A stretch of 21,614 bases of DNA from Carex sylvatica (GCA_964058845.1 CAXKVR010000232.1:1-21614), one strand, 5' to 3'; positions 1-9,841 are shown, counted from the stretch's first letter. Program-made: numbers and translations. Notes: generated from the sequence alone by a model not told the origin.

Positions 1-94
1 TGGAGGCAGAGATTTCTCGTAGCACATGGAAGAGCGACTCAATGAATGCCATCCACTAGCCAAGTCCTGCAGGAGCACTCAACGCTTTTGGAGT
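1..94. other. Left edge, not shared with the other mTERF blocks
   Basis: This edge precedes the sequence shared by the mTERF 3' flanks and has no similarity to the other two blocks that I can see. On the minus strand, positions 98 to 39 read 19 codons before a stop, with a C-x-C followed by W and G-I-H. That spacing is reminiscent of the SWIM zinc finger of Mutator-like transposases and FAR1-type proteins. The stretch is too short to assign. Confidence 0.2.
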
Positions 95-666
95 CCATAC
101 TGAGAACTGGCATCCGGGTAAGAAATTTGTTAAATCTAACCACTTTAATTAATTAACACACAAAATGACATTAGTGACACTAATTAACTCAGAAAACAAA
201 TGAAAAGATATATAATTGCATATATGTGACCCATGGTTTTCATGATTGCATCCGAATGGAGAATGACACAACAACAACAAGTTTCATAAATATCTCAATA
301 AATTAGAGCAAATTATTTTGATACTAATATTGAGTATGAACTATGGAGTGAGGATATGGTATTATGGATTAATTTTTCCATAGAGCACATTGGTCCGTAC
401 TTTGGATCAATTGTTCCATTTATAACGTTCAAATTATATATAACCAGACAGCATCTAGAAATGTTACAAACAACCAGCCAATGAAAAAATATCACTGACA
501 TCAGTCGATCAAAAAAATTAATGGTTGATATTCATTTTACTAATTGTTACAAAGCGACACTTACCCAAATAGACAAAAAATTAAGGTAATAGAAAAATCT
601 AATCCAGTGAAATCTAAAATGCAGCATCTAAGCCTGCACGAAAGTCAACTTGAGATGCTCTTAAAA
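95..666 (-). repeat. 3' flank of mTERF gene A (block shared by three paralogues)
   Basis: This noncoding flank lies downstream of the minus-strand gene A. It aligns, with indels, to the flank of pseudogene B (7492-7988, opposite orientation) and to that of gene C (11433-11512 plus 13847-14745). Shared landmarks include AACAAATGAAAAGATATATA, GCATCCGAATGGAGAATGAC and TCATAAATATCTCAATAA. An ACA microsatellite near 271-283 is longer here than in the other two copies. The copy is uninterrupted at 202-232, where the flank of gene C carries a LINE, so it serves as the empty site for that insertion. Confidence 0.8.
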
Positions 667-1785
667 CTATTCAACACCCCCAATTTTCCCAGTAGAAGCA
701 TCAGCATAAGTTTGGTGGAGATCAGGAATAGCATGTTCATATGGCAGAACATATTTCTTGACAAACTCCTCCTCACTTGGATTTGCAAAAGTAACAAATT
801 TTTTATTTGCCACAGGAACTCCGTGCAACATCAGAATTTTTCTAACAATGTTCCGGGGAATCAGCCTGTTTTCCAAGCTGAACATGAGCAAAACTGGATT
901 TCCCAGCACATCAATCTTATTACAACCGGCTTCCTTTATTAGGTACTCCATTTTGCTGCCTACCAGCTTCTCTGGAAACGCCAACACATTAGGGGCTTTA
1001 CTAATCACAAGTGCTACCTCCTCCGGTGAAAGCCCCATACTTGTCAAGTTATCTAGTTTTGCATCTATGGTGCATTGCTTCTGATAGCTGACCGTTACTA
1101 ATGCATTGCTAAAATTTCCAGATGAACGAGGAATGCCTAATTTCTCAACCATCTCAACTCGCATTTTGAAAAAATCAGGACCAGATGAGATAAATCTAGG
1201 TACTGACTTCATTAGCCGGGTAATTTTACGAGGAGATAAACCACATTGCAACTGAAGGAATGATAAGTTCGGCATTAGCACCTTTTCTAAGTTGCTACCG
1301 AAATATGATGAAAACCGAGGGAATTTCAATATCACCGAAAGATTCTCTACCGATCCAAGAACCCCAATGAAGAAGTCAATCTTTCGCACAAAATTGGTCC
1401 GAAAAATATAAGGGTTGCTTGCAAAGATACCTGAGATGTCTTCGATGGAGAAGCCGAGCTCTTGTAGCTTGGCAATGTTTGGTCTCAAGTTGTTCTCCAG
1501 ATGGCAGCAAAGGATGCGAGATTCTCGGGACACGGCTGTCTTTATGTCCGACTCGTTTATGCCAATTTCTCTCAGGAACCGGAGCACCGCATCAGGGTTA
1601 TAAGGGGACTTGAGGTGGTGGATAAGCTTGGATGCTTTGAGTGCCTTTTCGGAGGAAAGACCGCAGGATTGAACGAGGTATTGTACAGCAAACGCTTGAG
1701 TTGAGGAGGAGGCGAGTTGAGGAGGAGGAAGAGATGGACGGAGGCAATGTATCTGAATTCTCCCCACAAACATATTCATAGACAT
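667..1785 (-). CDS. mTERF-family protein, gene A (372 aa, organelle-targeted)
   Basis: An intact, intronless reading frame of 372 codons running from ATG at 1785 to TAG at 667. The protein is a chain of mTERF repeats of about 35 residues (leucine-rich helix, then G-[LFI]-S/N-x-x-[DE]-I, then a conserved proline), clearest at residues 66-99, 100-135, 170-205, 243-275 and 276-310. The family forms a superhelical solenoid that binds nucleic acid in mitochondria or chloroplasts and affects organelle transcription, splicing or translation. The first 30 residues are rich in S, R and P and poor in acidic residues, as expected of a transit peptide; they lack a segment of about 24 residues found in gene C. 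The conserved C-terminus (SEEEFVKKYVLPYEHAIP) is complete. Gene A is about 79% identical to gene C in a partial hand alignment. The sequence does not reveal its RNA or DNA target or which organelle it enters. Confidence 0.9.
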   Translation of the reverse strand: MSMNMFVGRIQIHCLRPSLPPPQLASSSTQAFAVQYLVQSCGLSSEKALKASKLIHHLKSPYNPDAVLRFLREIGINESDIKTAVSRESRILCCHLENNLRPNIAKLQELGFSIEDISGIFASNPYIFRTNFVRKIDFFIGVLGSVENLSVILKFPRFSSYFGSNLEKVLMPNLSFLQLQCGLSPRKITRLMKSVPRFISSGPDFFKMRVEMVEKLGIPRSSGNFSNALVTVSYQKQCTIDAKLDNLTSMGLSPEEVALVISKAPNVLAFPEKLVGSKMEYLIKEAGCNKIDVLGNPVLLMFSLENRLIPRNIVRKILMLHGVPVANKKFVTFANPSEEEFVKKYVLPYEHAIPDLHQTYADASTGKIGGVE

Positions 1786-2000
1786 TGTCAGAGGTCACTG
1801 AGCGGAGGCGGCTGTGCAGCTGTTGGTGACGAAGCACAGCGGATAAAATTTCTGAGGCCGTAACCAATTTCATGGTAGTGAAAATTATATGCACTTCCTC
1901 AGATGATGGGCTTTTTCAGGCCTCTAGCATGTGACTATATGTACTTATTTCGATAATGGGCTTTTTCAGGCCTCTAACATGTGATTGTATGTACAAAGTA
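1786..2000 (-). promoter_or_regulatory. Proximal upstream region of mTERF gene A with duplicated Site II motif
   Basis: Just upstream of the ATG the sequence resembles the upstream region of gene C (shared CAGAGG/CAGTTG, GGCGGCTGTGC, CTGTTGG.GACGAAG and CATGTGATT stretches), so the promoter was duplicated with the gene. TGGGCT occurs at 1907-1912 and again at 1957-1962, about 120 to 175 bp before the ATG. TGGGCY (Site II) motifs are known TCP-type elements enriched in plant nuclear genes for organelle proteins. That they act here is inferred from sequence and position. Confidence 0.5.
1901..2000. repeat. 50-bp tandem duplication upstream of gene A
   Basis: Two adjacent units with a period of 50 bp (1901-1950 and 1951-2000). 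Both contain GATGGGCTTTTTCAGGCCTC or a close variant, followed by CATGTGA and TATGTAC. The units differ at only a few positions. Gene C has a single equivalent (about 16064-16118), so the duplication is specific to gene A or was lost from C. Confidence 0.85.
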
Positions 2001-2574
2001 TATCTTAAACGTGTGTGCATCAGAAGAAAGGAAAAAAGCTTCTTTTAATTGAGAAAAATACCAATGCTAAAATTGACAGCTAGATAGAACAACGATTAAA
2101 TATGGTACAATTCATAATTAAATAGAATAATCAAATTATCTTTAAAGTATATCGAAAGCGAGACGAGTTTGTATAGTGATTCATTTTCTCAAATATTGAC
2201 ATTTCTGACCTTGTATGTATAACACACATTTTGACATTAGTAACCATCTTTATATGCAAGTATACTTACAAACTAAATTTTATAATTTTTATAATTATTT
2301 TACTAACTTTAGAAAGGTAGAAATCACTTGATCCAAATCAAAGCTTATTAAATGTAACTTTTACCAATTAAACTCTATTTTTTCATTAGTGGGATGTTAA
2401 GGGTTGTGTTCTTAATAGTTGAAACAAAACAAAATGTTTAACTGGATTAAATGCATATTAGATGTTTTTTATTATGTATGTTATATCTGGATGTAATTTG
2501 GGTAAATTTACTAATCTCATTTTCTTTTATATTTTTCTTGTTATCATTTGCCTTCAGGTGACCAAAAATTGAAA
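2001..2574. other. AT-rich intergenic region, no gene seen
   Basis: About 570 bp of AT-rich DNA without a coding frame, terminal repeat or RNA gene that I can recognise. The last nine bases (2566-2574, AAATTGAAA) are the left target-site duplication of the adjacent Mutator-like element. Confidence 0.6.
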
Positions 2575-2768
2575 GAAAAAATTGATTAATTGTCACTCCA
2601 AAATCTTAAAATTTGAAAAATATCACTCTTAAATTAAAAATTATCTTAATGTCACTCTAAAATTAGTTAATTTTTAATTTTTTCACTTCAAAATAATTAA
2701 TAACTAAAATATCTTCCCATCTATTTTCCCTCTATAACTGTACCAAATTAGACTGACATGGTAACTTA
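2575..2768 (+). repeat. Left terminal inverted repeat of the Mutator-like element
   Basis: Aligns to the reverse complement of 3412-3606. Shared blocks include AAATTTGAAAAAT, CTCTATA and CCAAATTAGACTGACATGGT. Similarity fades just after ATGGTAACT at about 2768. Confidence 0.88.
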
Positions 2769-3411
2769 TCTGGGTCAAATTAGTCTTATTCGATCGTATC
2801 AACAGCTGTCTTTGGCGTTGAGGCAAAATTGGGGTATATTAACTCTTGTTTTGCAAGCTGGGTCAACTGAATATTATGGGAATTTATAAACTGGTAATAG
2901 TAGTTCCATCTATTAAATTACTTTGATTCTGTAGTATAACCAACTTTCAATTTCCTACGCAGAACTGATTGTTAGAATTTCTTATAGAGTTGCCGGTGTC
3001 ATTTTTGTAAAATGCCACCAGAGGCTCATGTCTATTGCTACACCCACAGGTAAGTAAGTCTGACGATCTCAGTCAGGAAGCTTCCAGACTTCCACCTGCC
3101 CGGGGAGTTAGAGGGCAAAATATGGATGTGGCACAGATGCCTAAAATGCCCTCAGGTCAACAAGCTTCCTCCAGCAAATAAGACGATAGTTATGTCTGAT
3201 GCTGCCTGGCGTCTCTCCTTTGGCAAATTTCTGTAGCTCAGCTTTTCAAACCAAGCTTCTGCTAGTAGAGTCGCAAGCTGCGGCGATTCTCTCCACCGGG
3301 ATTGCCTTCATTTCTATGGGTAAGTTGTGAAGGATAATGCATTTGCAAGGATAGGAATCTCAGATCTTTGTATTATTTGGTACAGTCTAATTAATTATTT
3401 GGTACATTCTC

Positions 3412-3606
3412 AGCTACCATGTCAGTCTAATTTGGTATAGCTATAGAGGGAAAAGAGATGGGAGGATATTTTAGTCATTAATAATTTAAAGTAGCATAAT
3501 TAAAAATAAATTAAGTTTAATTAGAGTGGCATTAGAATGATTTCTAATTCCAGAGTGCCATTTTTCAAATTTTAAAATTTTGGAGTGACAAATAATCAAT
3601 TTTCTC
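3412..3606 (-). repeat. Right terminal inverted repeat of the Mutator-like element
   Basis: Inverted partner of 2575-2768, with scattered substitutions and small indels, which suggests the insertion is not very recent. It ends at TTTCTC followed by the right target duplication. Confidence 0.88.
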
Positions 3607-3615
3607 AAATTAAAA

Positions 3616-4440
3616 TTAGAGGTTTTTTTTTTGCTGAAACCACATATGAATGCAACCATGGTGCTTGATTAAGTACAGGTGAAAAGGCAAAAACAGGCCA
3701 ATCAAAGTTAGTCAAAAACAGACTAATTAAGTCTGAAAAGTGGTAATACGCGTAAATCCGACTTTTCTAGTCAAAATTAAGGCTGTTTAAAGTTTTTTCA
3801 AAAGCTGAACTTTGAAAATTTATAACTAATTGTAGAAAAATTCAAATAAATTGAAATTTATGTGAATTATGTGTATTTTTTAATGCTCTACATGATGGTG
3901 TAATCACCTTTGTAATTTGGTTCTTGTATCAGTTCAAACTTGTTGATTTATCAGAAGAAGTCAAATTTAATATTTTTAGTGCATTGCACTATACCAGTGG
4001 CCTTTGCTTAGTGTTTGGCTGCTGAGTTTGGACTTGGTACCATACTAGAGGTCAGTCTATGGTGCTTTGTGCATAAACAGAGATCTAATTTGATGTTTGA
4101 ACATATTTTAGTAACTCTAAACTACTGTTTTAGTACCAGAAATAAAGATAAGAAGATCAACAAGCTGTCAGAGCTTAGAAATTTTTGAATCAAGGTAAAG
4201 TCCTTAATTAGTGTTATCTTTAAACTTGTGATATCCAACCTTCAAACCAAATCAAAGTTATAAAGAGTTACGATATCACTTTATAAATATATCAAATGTC
4301 TTTTTTTTGGCATACACTTTAAACAAGAAAAAAAAATTCTTCACAAAATTATCTCTCTAAAAAAAAAAGGACCACCCGAACCCCAAGTGGTCTGGTCCCT
4401 AGTGAACCACCTCTAGCCCGGGCGGTCAGCTAGGAGTATG
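3616..4440. other. Unassigned AT-rich spacer
   Basis: No coding frame or paired repeat was recognised. The last 75 bases (about 4365-4440) are abruptly GC-richer, with CTAGCCCGGGCGGTC and two ACCACC motifs, and do not resemble the Copia sequence that follows. They may be the edge of another, unidentified element that abuts or truncated the Copia copy. Confidence 0.5.
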
Positions 4441-5382
4441 GACCGCTCTTGCCCCGTTGATGACATGATTATTACAAGGGATGATGGAACAGAGATTAAG
4501 AAGCTTGAAGAATGCTTGGCACAAGAATTCGAGATGAAGAACTTGGGAGGACTTAAATACTTTATGGGAATTGAGGTAGCTCGATCTAAGCAAGGTATTG
4601 CCTTATCTCAAAAGAAGTATGTCCTTGATTTACTGACAGAAGTGGGGTTGCTTGATTGTAGGACAGTTGATACACCGGTTGTTCAGAATATTAAATTAGG
4701 AGAATTTCCGGACCAAGTACCTACGAACAAAAGATATCAGCGGCTGGTGGGGAAGCTAATCTACTTATCACACACGAGACCTGATATTGCATATGCTGTG
4801 AGTTTGGTGAGCCAGTTCATGCACAATCCGAGTGAGGAGCACATGGAGGCTGTAACTCTTATCTTAAAATACTTGAAAGGGGCTCCAGGCAGAGGTATAT
4901 TATTTAAGAGACATGGACACTTGAATATATCTTGTTTTACAGATGCAGATTGGGCTGGCAATATAACAGATAGAAGGTCAACAACAGGATATTTCACCTT
5001 TGTTGGAGAAAATCTTGTCACTTGGAGGAGTAAGAAGCAGGATGTGGTAGCACTGTCTAGCGCAGAGGCAGAGTTTAGAGGAATTAAAAAGGGCTTGTGT
5101 GAATTACTCTGGATTAAAAAGCTGATGGACGAATTGGGATTTGCTTCAAATGAACCAATGGAGTTGTTTTGTGATAACAAAGCCGCTATTGATATTTCAC
5201 ATAATCCGGTTCAACATAATCGAACAAAACATGTGGAGATAGATCGACATTTCATAAAGGAGAAGATTGAGTCAAGAATTATTCAGATTCCACATGTACG
5301 ATCTGAAAAGCAGTTAGCTGATATACTCACAAAGGCAGTCTCGAGCAAGATTTCATTGCCATACTTGACAAGTTGGACATGA
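4438..5382 (+). pseudogene. Ty1/Copia polyprotein fragment: end of reverse transcriptase plus RNase H
   Basis: An open frame of 314 codons containing only the C-terminal part of a Copia polyprotein. It enters at the V-D-D-M of the reverse transcriptase active site (residues 7-10) and continues with FEMKNLGGLKYFMGIEV (32-48). The RNase H domain follows, with the TDADW (168-172), SSAEAE (207-212), CDNKAA (245-250) and HVEIDRHF (265-272) motifs intact, and ends near ADILTKA (294-300). Gag, protease, integrase and most of the reverse transcriptase are missing. The ATG at 4438 lies in sequence that is not Copia-like, so it is an accidental start; real homology begins about 4453. The frame has no internal stop, suggesting a fairly young insertion or truncation. 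It cannot transpose. Confidence 0.92.
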
Positions 5383-5403
5383 CAAACTTGTACTTGCCAA
5401 CTT

Positions 5404-5412
5404 GAGAGGGAG
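5404..5412 (+). other. Copia polypurine tract
   Basis: The purine run GAGAGGGAG directly precedes the TGTTGG that opens the 3' LTR and lies 22 bp past the stop codon. This is the usual place for plus-strand priming in Copia elements. Confidence 0.75.
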
Positions 5413-5737
5413 TGTTGGCGGACATGGCAAAGATATTGGCAGATATGGCAGTAATATCTAGAGGATTCATGATATCCTCAATTCTGAAGAAGATTTAGTT
5501 TACTTTATCAATGTATTTTATACTGTATTTAGGAATGCAATTATAGTATGAAATAGAGAGCAATATGGAAAGTAGTAATAATTTATTCTTTGCTATAGGC
5601 TATTTATTCCCTTAACCTACTGTAAGAGAGGTAAGCCATTTTGTGTAGTCGAAATATACACATTGTAAGAATTATTCTGATGAAATAATATTGGGTGGGA
5701 AGGGAGTTTTTTGGGAGTTTTGCGTTTCTATTTTACA
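5413..5737 (+). repeat. 3' LTR of the truncated Copia element
   Basis: It starts with TGTTGG right after the polypurine tract and most likely ends at TTTTACA (5737), giving an LTR of about 325 bp with TG...CA ends. The right border is uncertain by a few bases, since ACACA at 5739 is also possible. No matching 5' LTR occurs in the window, so no target duplication can be checked. Confidence 0.65.
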
Positions 5738-6411
5738 CAATCACATGATATCTCTAGATAAGTTCAGGATAGAATTGTGTCATTTCTGCACTCATCTATT
5801 CTGTTTCTTGATCTGTAAATCATCATATATATGTGATCAGCCAGTATCACAATGCATGATATATAATTTGATTCTATCAAGCGGACTAATAGATATCATC
5901 ACTCATACACATTCTTTCTGATGTGTATAAGGGATATTTCCTTCTTGATTTCACGTGCTTCATTCCACGAGTCTATACCTGCCGAGAAGACACCGTTATG
6001 GGCCCTTTTTACAGAGAGTGTTAGGTGTCAACCACAAGCTTATAATTCTCGAGTATGAAGTCACTGAATATCTCAGGCTTAAGATCCGACACCATGCAAA
6101 CCAACAATGACAAGAAACACAGAATCCATCTGATGTTTGCATATGGTCACATCCGATGCCATATAAACTCTTATATGCATCCACAGGATATTATAGCGGA
6201 AAACTGTCCACTCTGTTAATTCTCAAGCTAATCTCGTGCAACTAGTGTCCCTTACTAGTTGCTTAGATTATGAACATTTAGAGGATACCACTTTAGTCCC
6301 AGTAAGTGAACTAAATGGTGTCACACTCTAGGAACAAGCTGAATTGCTTCAGCCATTATATGAACTCAAACCATAGAATCAAAATCATTTGTTCTAAGAC
6401 ATTAACTCTAT
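5738..6411. other. Unassigned sequence replacing the 5' end of mTERF copy B
   Basis: About 670 bp between the Copia LTR and the point where mTERF homology starts. It holds no open frame of note. Its base composition is more balanced than that of the surrounding AT-rich DNA, and it contains a strong hairpin at 6229-6270. It sits where the promoter and transit peptide of copy B should be, so it is probably inserted DNA, perhaps part of a retroelement. I do not recognise the family. Confidence 0.45.
6229..6270. repeat. Hairpin-forming inverted repeat
   Basis: The inner arms GCAACTAGT (6238-6246) and ACTAGTTGC (6254-6262) are perfect complements around the 7-base loop GTCCCTT. After a small internal bulge the stem continues with TAATCT against AGATTA. 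Confidence 0.7.
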
Positions 6412-7491
6412 CACACCACTTGCCTCCTCCTCTTCTCAAGCCTCACCCCCAAATCCAAATCCCCCTCAAGCATTCGCTGTACAATACCTAGTCCAATCTT
6501 GCGGTCTTTCCTCCGAAAAGGCACCCAAAGCATCCAATCTTATCCACCACCTCAAGTCCTCCAATAAACCTGACGTGGTGCTCCAGTTCCTGAGAGAAAT
6601 TAGCATAAGCGAGTCGGACATAAAGACCGCTGTGTCCTGATAATCTCGCATCCTTTGCACCCATGTGGAGAAGAACTGGAGACCAAACATTTCCAAGCTA
6701 CAAGAACTTGGCTTCTTGATCGAAGACATCTCAGGTATCATTGCCAGCAACCCTTATATTTTTCGGGCCAATTTTGTGCAAAAGATTGACTTCTACATGG
6801 GGGTCCTTGGATCGGTAGAGAATATTTCTGTGATATTCAAAATCCCAGGGAATACACTTTTCAGTAGCAACTTGGAAAAGGTCATAATGTTGAACTTATC
6901 ATTCCTTCAGGAGCAATGTGGTTTATCTCCTCGTAAAATTACCCAGCTAATGAAGTTAGTACCTAGATTGATCTCATCTAGGCCTGATGTTTTCAAAATG
7001 AAAGTTGAGAGGGCTGAGAAATTAGGCATTCCTCGTTCATCTGGAAATTTTCACAATGCATTATTAACGGTCAGCTATCAGAAGCAATGCAACATAGATG
7101 CAAAACTAGATAACTTGACAAGTATGGAGCTTTCAAAGGAGGAGGTAGCACTTGTGATTAGTAAAGCCCCTATGTGTTGGTGTTACCAAAGAAGCTGGTA
7201 GTCAGCAAACTGGACTACCTAATAAAGGAAGTTGGTTGTGATAAGATTGATGTGCTACGAAATCCATTTTTGCTCACATACAGCTTGGAGAACAAGTTGA
7301 TTCTCCGGAACATTGTTAGAAAACTTCTCATGTCGAAAGGATCCTGTGGCAAATCATAAATTTGCTACCTTTGTAAAGCCAAGTTAAAAGAAGTTTTTTA
7401 AGAAATATGTTCTGCTATATGAACATGCTATTCCTGGTCTCCACCAAGCATATGCTAATGTTTCTACTGGAAAATTAGGAGTGTTTAATAG
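6412..7491 (+). pseudogene. mTERF-family pseudogene, copy B
   Basis: Homologous to genes A and C along most of its length but clearly disabled. Similarity starts in the Ser-rich stretch after the transit peptide (LASSSSQA, from 6419); no start codon or promoter equivalent remains. Two adjacent codons that encode Arg-Glu in the paralogues are TGA (6638-6640) and TAA (6641-6643) here. One base is missing near 7171 in the ISKAPNVLA segment, two bases near 7341 in MSKGLPVA, and a Glu codon of the SEEE motif is TAA (7385-7387). The normal TAG survives out of frame at 7489-7491. Two open stretches, 6665-7201 and 7174-7359, remain but are only pieces of the solenoid. It retains the PNPNPP-type spacer and shares QFLREI and LLMSKG with gene C, so it may be closer to C than to A. 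Confidence 0.93.
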
Positions 7492-7988
7492 TTTTAAGAG
7501 TATCTCAAGTTAACTGCCGTGCATGCTTAGATGTTGCATTTTAGATTTATTTTATTTTGTTTAAGTGTCGCTTTGTAATGATTAGTAAAATGGAAATCAA
7601 CCATTAATATTTTTTTATTGATTGATGTCATGACATTTCTTAATTGGCAGGTTGTTTGTAGGTAACATATCAAAGATGCTGACTGGTTAATCATAATTGA
7701 ACTTCATAAACGGGAAAATTGATCCAATGTGCGCTATGCATAGTATCATAGCCTCACTTCATAATTTGCACTAATTGTTCAATATTAGTATCAAAATAAT
7801 TTGGACTAATTTATTGAGATATTTATGAAACTTGTTGTGTCATTCTCCATTCGGATGCAATCACGTATGCAATTATATATCTTTTCATTTGTTTTCTAAG
7901 TTAATTAGTGTTACTAATGTTAGTTTGGGTGTTAATTAAAGTTTGAATATTAAACAAATTTCTTTGTCGGATGCCAGCTCTCAATATT
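7492..7988 (+). repeat. 3' flank of mTERF copy B (shared block)
   Basis: The flank aligns to the reverse complement of the gene A flank (about 95-666) and to the gene C flank, with landmarks GTGTCGCTTTGTAA, CAACCATTAAT and ATTGAGATATTTATGAAAC. Near 7862-7872 it lacks about 15 to 20 bases found in the other copies between two TGA triplets, a likely microhomology deletion. Alignment with the gene A block ends around 7985. Confidence 0.8.
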
Positions 7989-7996
7989 CATTGAAT
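7989..7996. repeat. Left target-site duplication of hAT element
   Basis: CATTGAAT, identical to 9842-9849 on the other side of the element. Confidence 0.93.
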
Positions 7997-9841
7997 CAGT
8001 GTTATTAGAACCGGACCGGACTGGTGGTTTAACCGAAAAAATCCGACCCGGTCACATGTCCGATTCGATTATTTGAAAGGACCGTTTTTGCTCTCAGACC
8101 GCTCAAAATCGGTTTAACCGGCCTGGTTTTATTAAAAACGAGCGAACTTTTTTTGTTTTTTTTTGTTTTTTTGCATTTCAAAACCAGCGAACTTGACTGT
8201 TCAGAAAAGCGGTTCAAAACATATTCATTCACGGAGTACATTTTTCTTTCTTCGACCGTCTTGCCTTTTCTTCACTGCTACCGTCAACATGGACGTAACA
8301 CGAATCATGCTTGGATTATACGACAGGATTGGTTCGATTTCTTACTTTTTTTCTCAATTCTCTAATCTCCACTACACACACAACTGTTGCATGGCTCAAC
8401 CTCAACACCTCAAGGCTGCACGTTCTCAAGGTCTAAGTTTGAAGCGAAATCACAAAATAATCTATCAAGATTGAATAATGTAAGTAATCTCATGTAATCA
8501 AATTGATAGAACACTTGAAAAGTTAATAATCTAGTTGATTTTATTGAATATATAATGCATTTAAGGTGTTCGATGAAATGCTCAAACCAAAGTATTTTTC
8601 TATTAGTATAAATTCATATACCAGTTGCCATCATCAGGGACCTAGACCCCTGATGTACTTTTGGGCGTTTATGACAACAGTTAAATTCTCATACTTTAGT
8701 GCTAGGTCTAGGAAATCTATATTAGCAAACTTAAAAAGCAAACTAATCAGGAGTGGAATTGTTAAACTTAAAAGAATAGCTTGTGTATATTCAGACTGGA
8801 GTTAATGCAGGTTCTTGGTGGGTCACGAACATATAGTATTGGTTGGAAAATAAAATTACCAGAGGTTTTGTATTGAGAAAATACATATCGACATTCTTTA
8901 TAGCTATTAACTAACTTCTCATTAATCAACACATGAGGGACAATGTTAGGTAAAAAGAGTTTAGGCAGTATTGAAAGGTAATGGTCCTAAACACTGAATG
9001 CATGAGCATCCTGGAGATTGGTTGCATGATCTGACTATAGGGACATAATTGAAAAAAAAAAAAAAAAAAAAGTAGAGATTTTATAATTTATATATATATA
9101 ATTGTTAAATTTCCCCCTAAATCTTGTATATCACGTAAATAATAGTCAAAATGCATTCATTTTAGATTTATCATGACTTTTTAGAACAACAATCAAAGAG
9201 ATGCAACTAATTTGGATATATTAAGAGAACCTTGTGTTGACTGAGATGAATAATTATGTTTTTTCATGCATATTGAATACTTGAAATTCTCATAATATAA
9301 ATATGTTAGTACATCTCTTTTTGGATTCTAGAGCTTATACATTATTCAACCAAATGCGAAGGATTAAAGAATAAGAAGAACAAATTAAAGATCAAAACCA
9401 GCAAAAGAAATAGATTCCTTCTTTAATACTCTGATTGATTCAAGTTTGAACATGTATGCAATTTTATTAAGAAATCTGACGATTCAGGCATAAGAACAGT
9501 TTTGGTTGTATCTCATTCAAAACCATTAATTTGTCATTGACGTGTATTGGTATCCTATTGTGATTATAAGAGCTTGTATGCAAACTTTTTCTGAACATTT
9601 TTTTTTTCTTAACTTTCTGAACTTTTTCTGAACTTAGAATCATTATTTTGTAATATATGACATTCATTCTTGTAAGGAGGACTTTAATGTAAAAGTAAAT
9701 AACTTTGTTGGACTTTCAGATTATAAGTTGTAATTGGTTTAAAAAACCAACAGTTGAACTGGTTGACCCACCTTTCTGACTAGTGAACCGCTGACCCAGG
9801 GCTTTACCGGGTCGATGTCCGGTCCGGTTCTGATAACATTG
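7997..9841. mobile_element. Non-autonomous hAT element, 1845 bp
   Basis: The element begins CAGTGTTATTAGAACCGGAC and its right end read inverted begins CAATGTTATCAGAACCGGAC. The terminal inverted repeats match at 23 of 25 positions. The perfect 8-bp flanking duplication CATTGAAT is diagnostic for hAT, as are the C-A-rich tips and the AACCGG/CCGGTT-rich subterminal zones (about 8005-8130 and 9740-9836). No transposase frame is present. The interior is AT-rich, with a poly(A) run at about 9052-9071 and a short TA repeat near 9090. Open frames inside (8029-8241, 8153-8474, 8566-8805) show no recognisable domain. It inserted at or near the end of the pseudogene B block. Confidence 0.92.

Larger units (their letters stand above)
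2575..3606. mobile_element. Non-autonomous Mutator-like element with long terminal inverted repeats
   Basis: The two ends, about 195 bp each, are inverted copies of each other. The outer tips read GAAAAAATTGATTA on the left and, inverted, GAGAAAATTGATTA on the right; both continue into a TGTCACTCCAAAAT stretch. The element is flanked by AAATTGAAA (2566-2574) and AAATTAAAA (3607-3615), a 9-bp duplication with one mismatch. Long terminal inverted repeats with a 9-bp target duplication are the signature of the Mutator superfamily. No transposase frame is present in the 640-bp interior, so it would need a helper. The interior at about 2985-3325 is less AT-rich than its surroundings and has two GTAAGT donor-like sites, raising the possibility of captured host exons (Pack-MULE). 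Confidence 0.88.

Noticed and set aside
544..942. Plus-strand open frame of 132 codons
   Set aside because: It is antisense to the end of mTERF gene A and its 3' flank, with no domain or independent support.
1598..1894. Minus-strand frame overlapping the start of gene A
   Set aside because: It reads the transit-peptide region of gene A in another frame and is a low-complexity, Ser-rich shadow.
4761..5180. Minus-strand frame of 139 codons
   Set aside because: It is antisense to the Copia RNase H region, whose motifs are clear on the plus strand.
5691..5921. Plus-strand frame across the Copia LTR end
   Set aside because: It spans the LTR border and has no recognisable domain.
6665..7359. Two overlapping open frames as possible short mTERF genes
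   Set aside because: They are pieces of pseudogene B separated by a one-base deletion, preceded by stops and lacking a start region.
8153..8474. Open frames in the left part of the hAT element as transposase
   Set aside because: They are short, with no hAT dimerisation or catalytic motifs.
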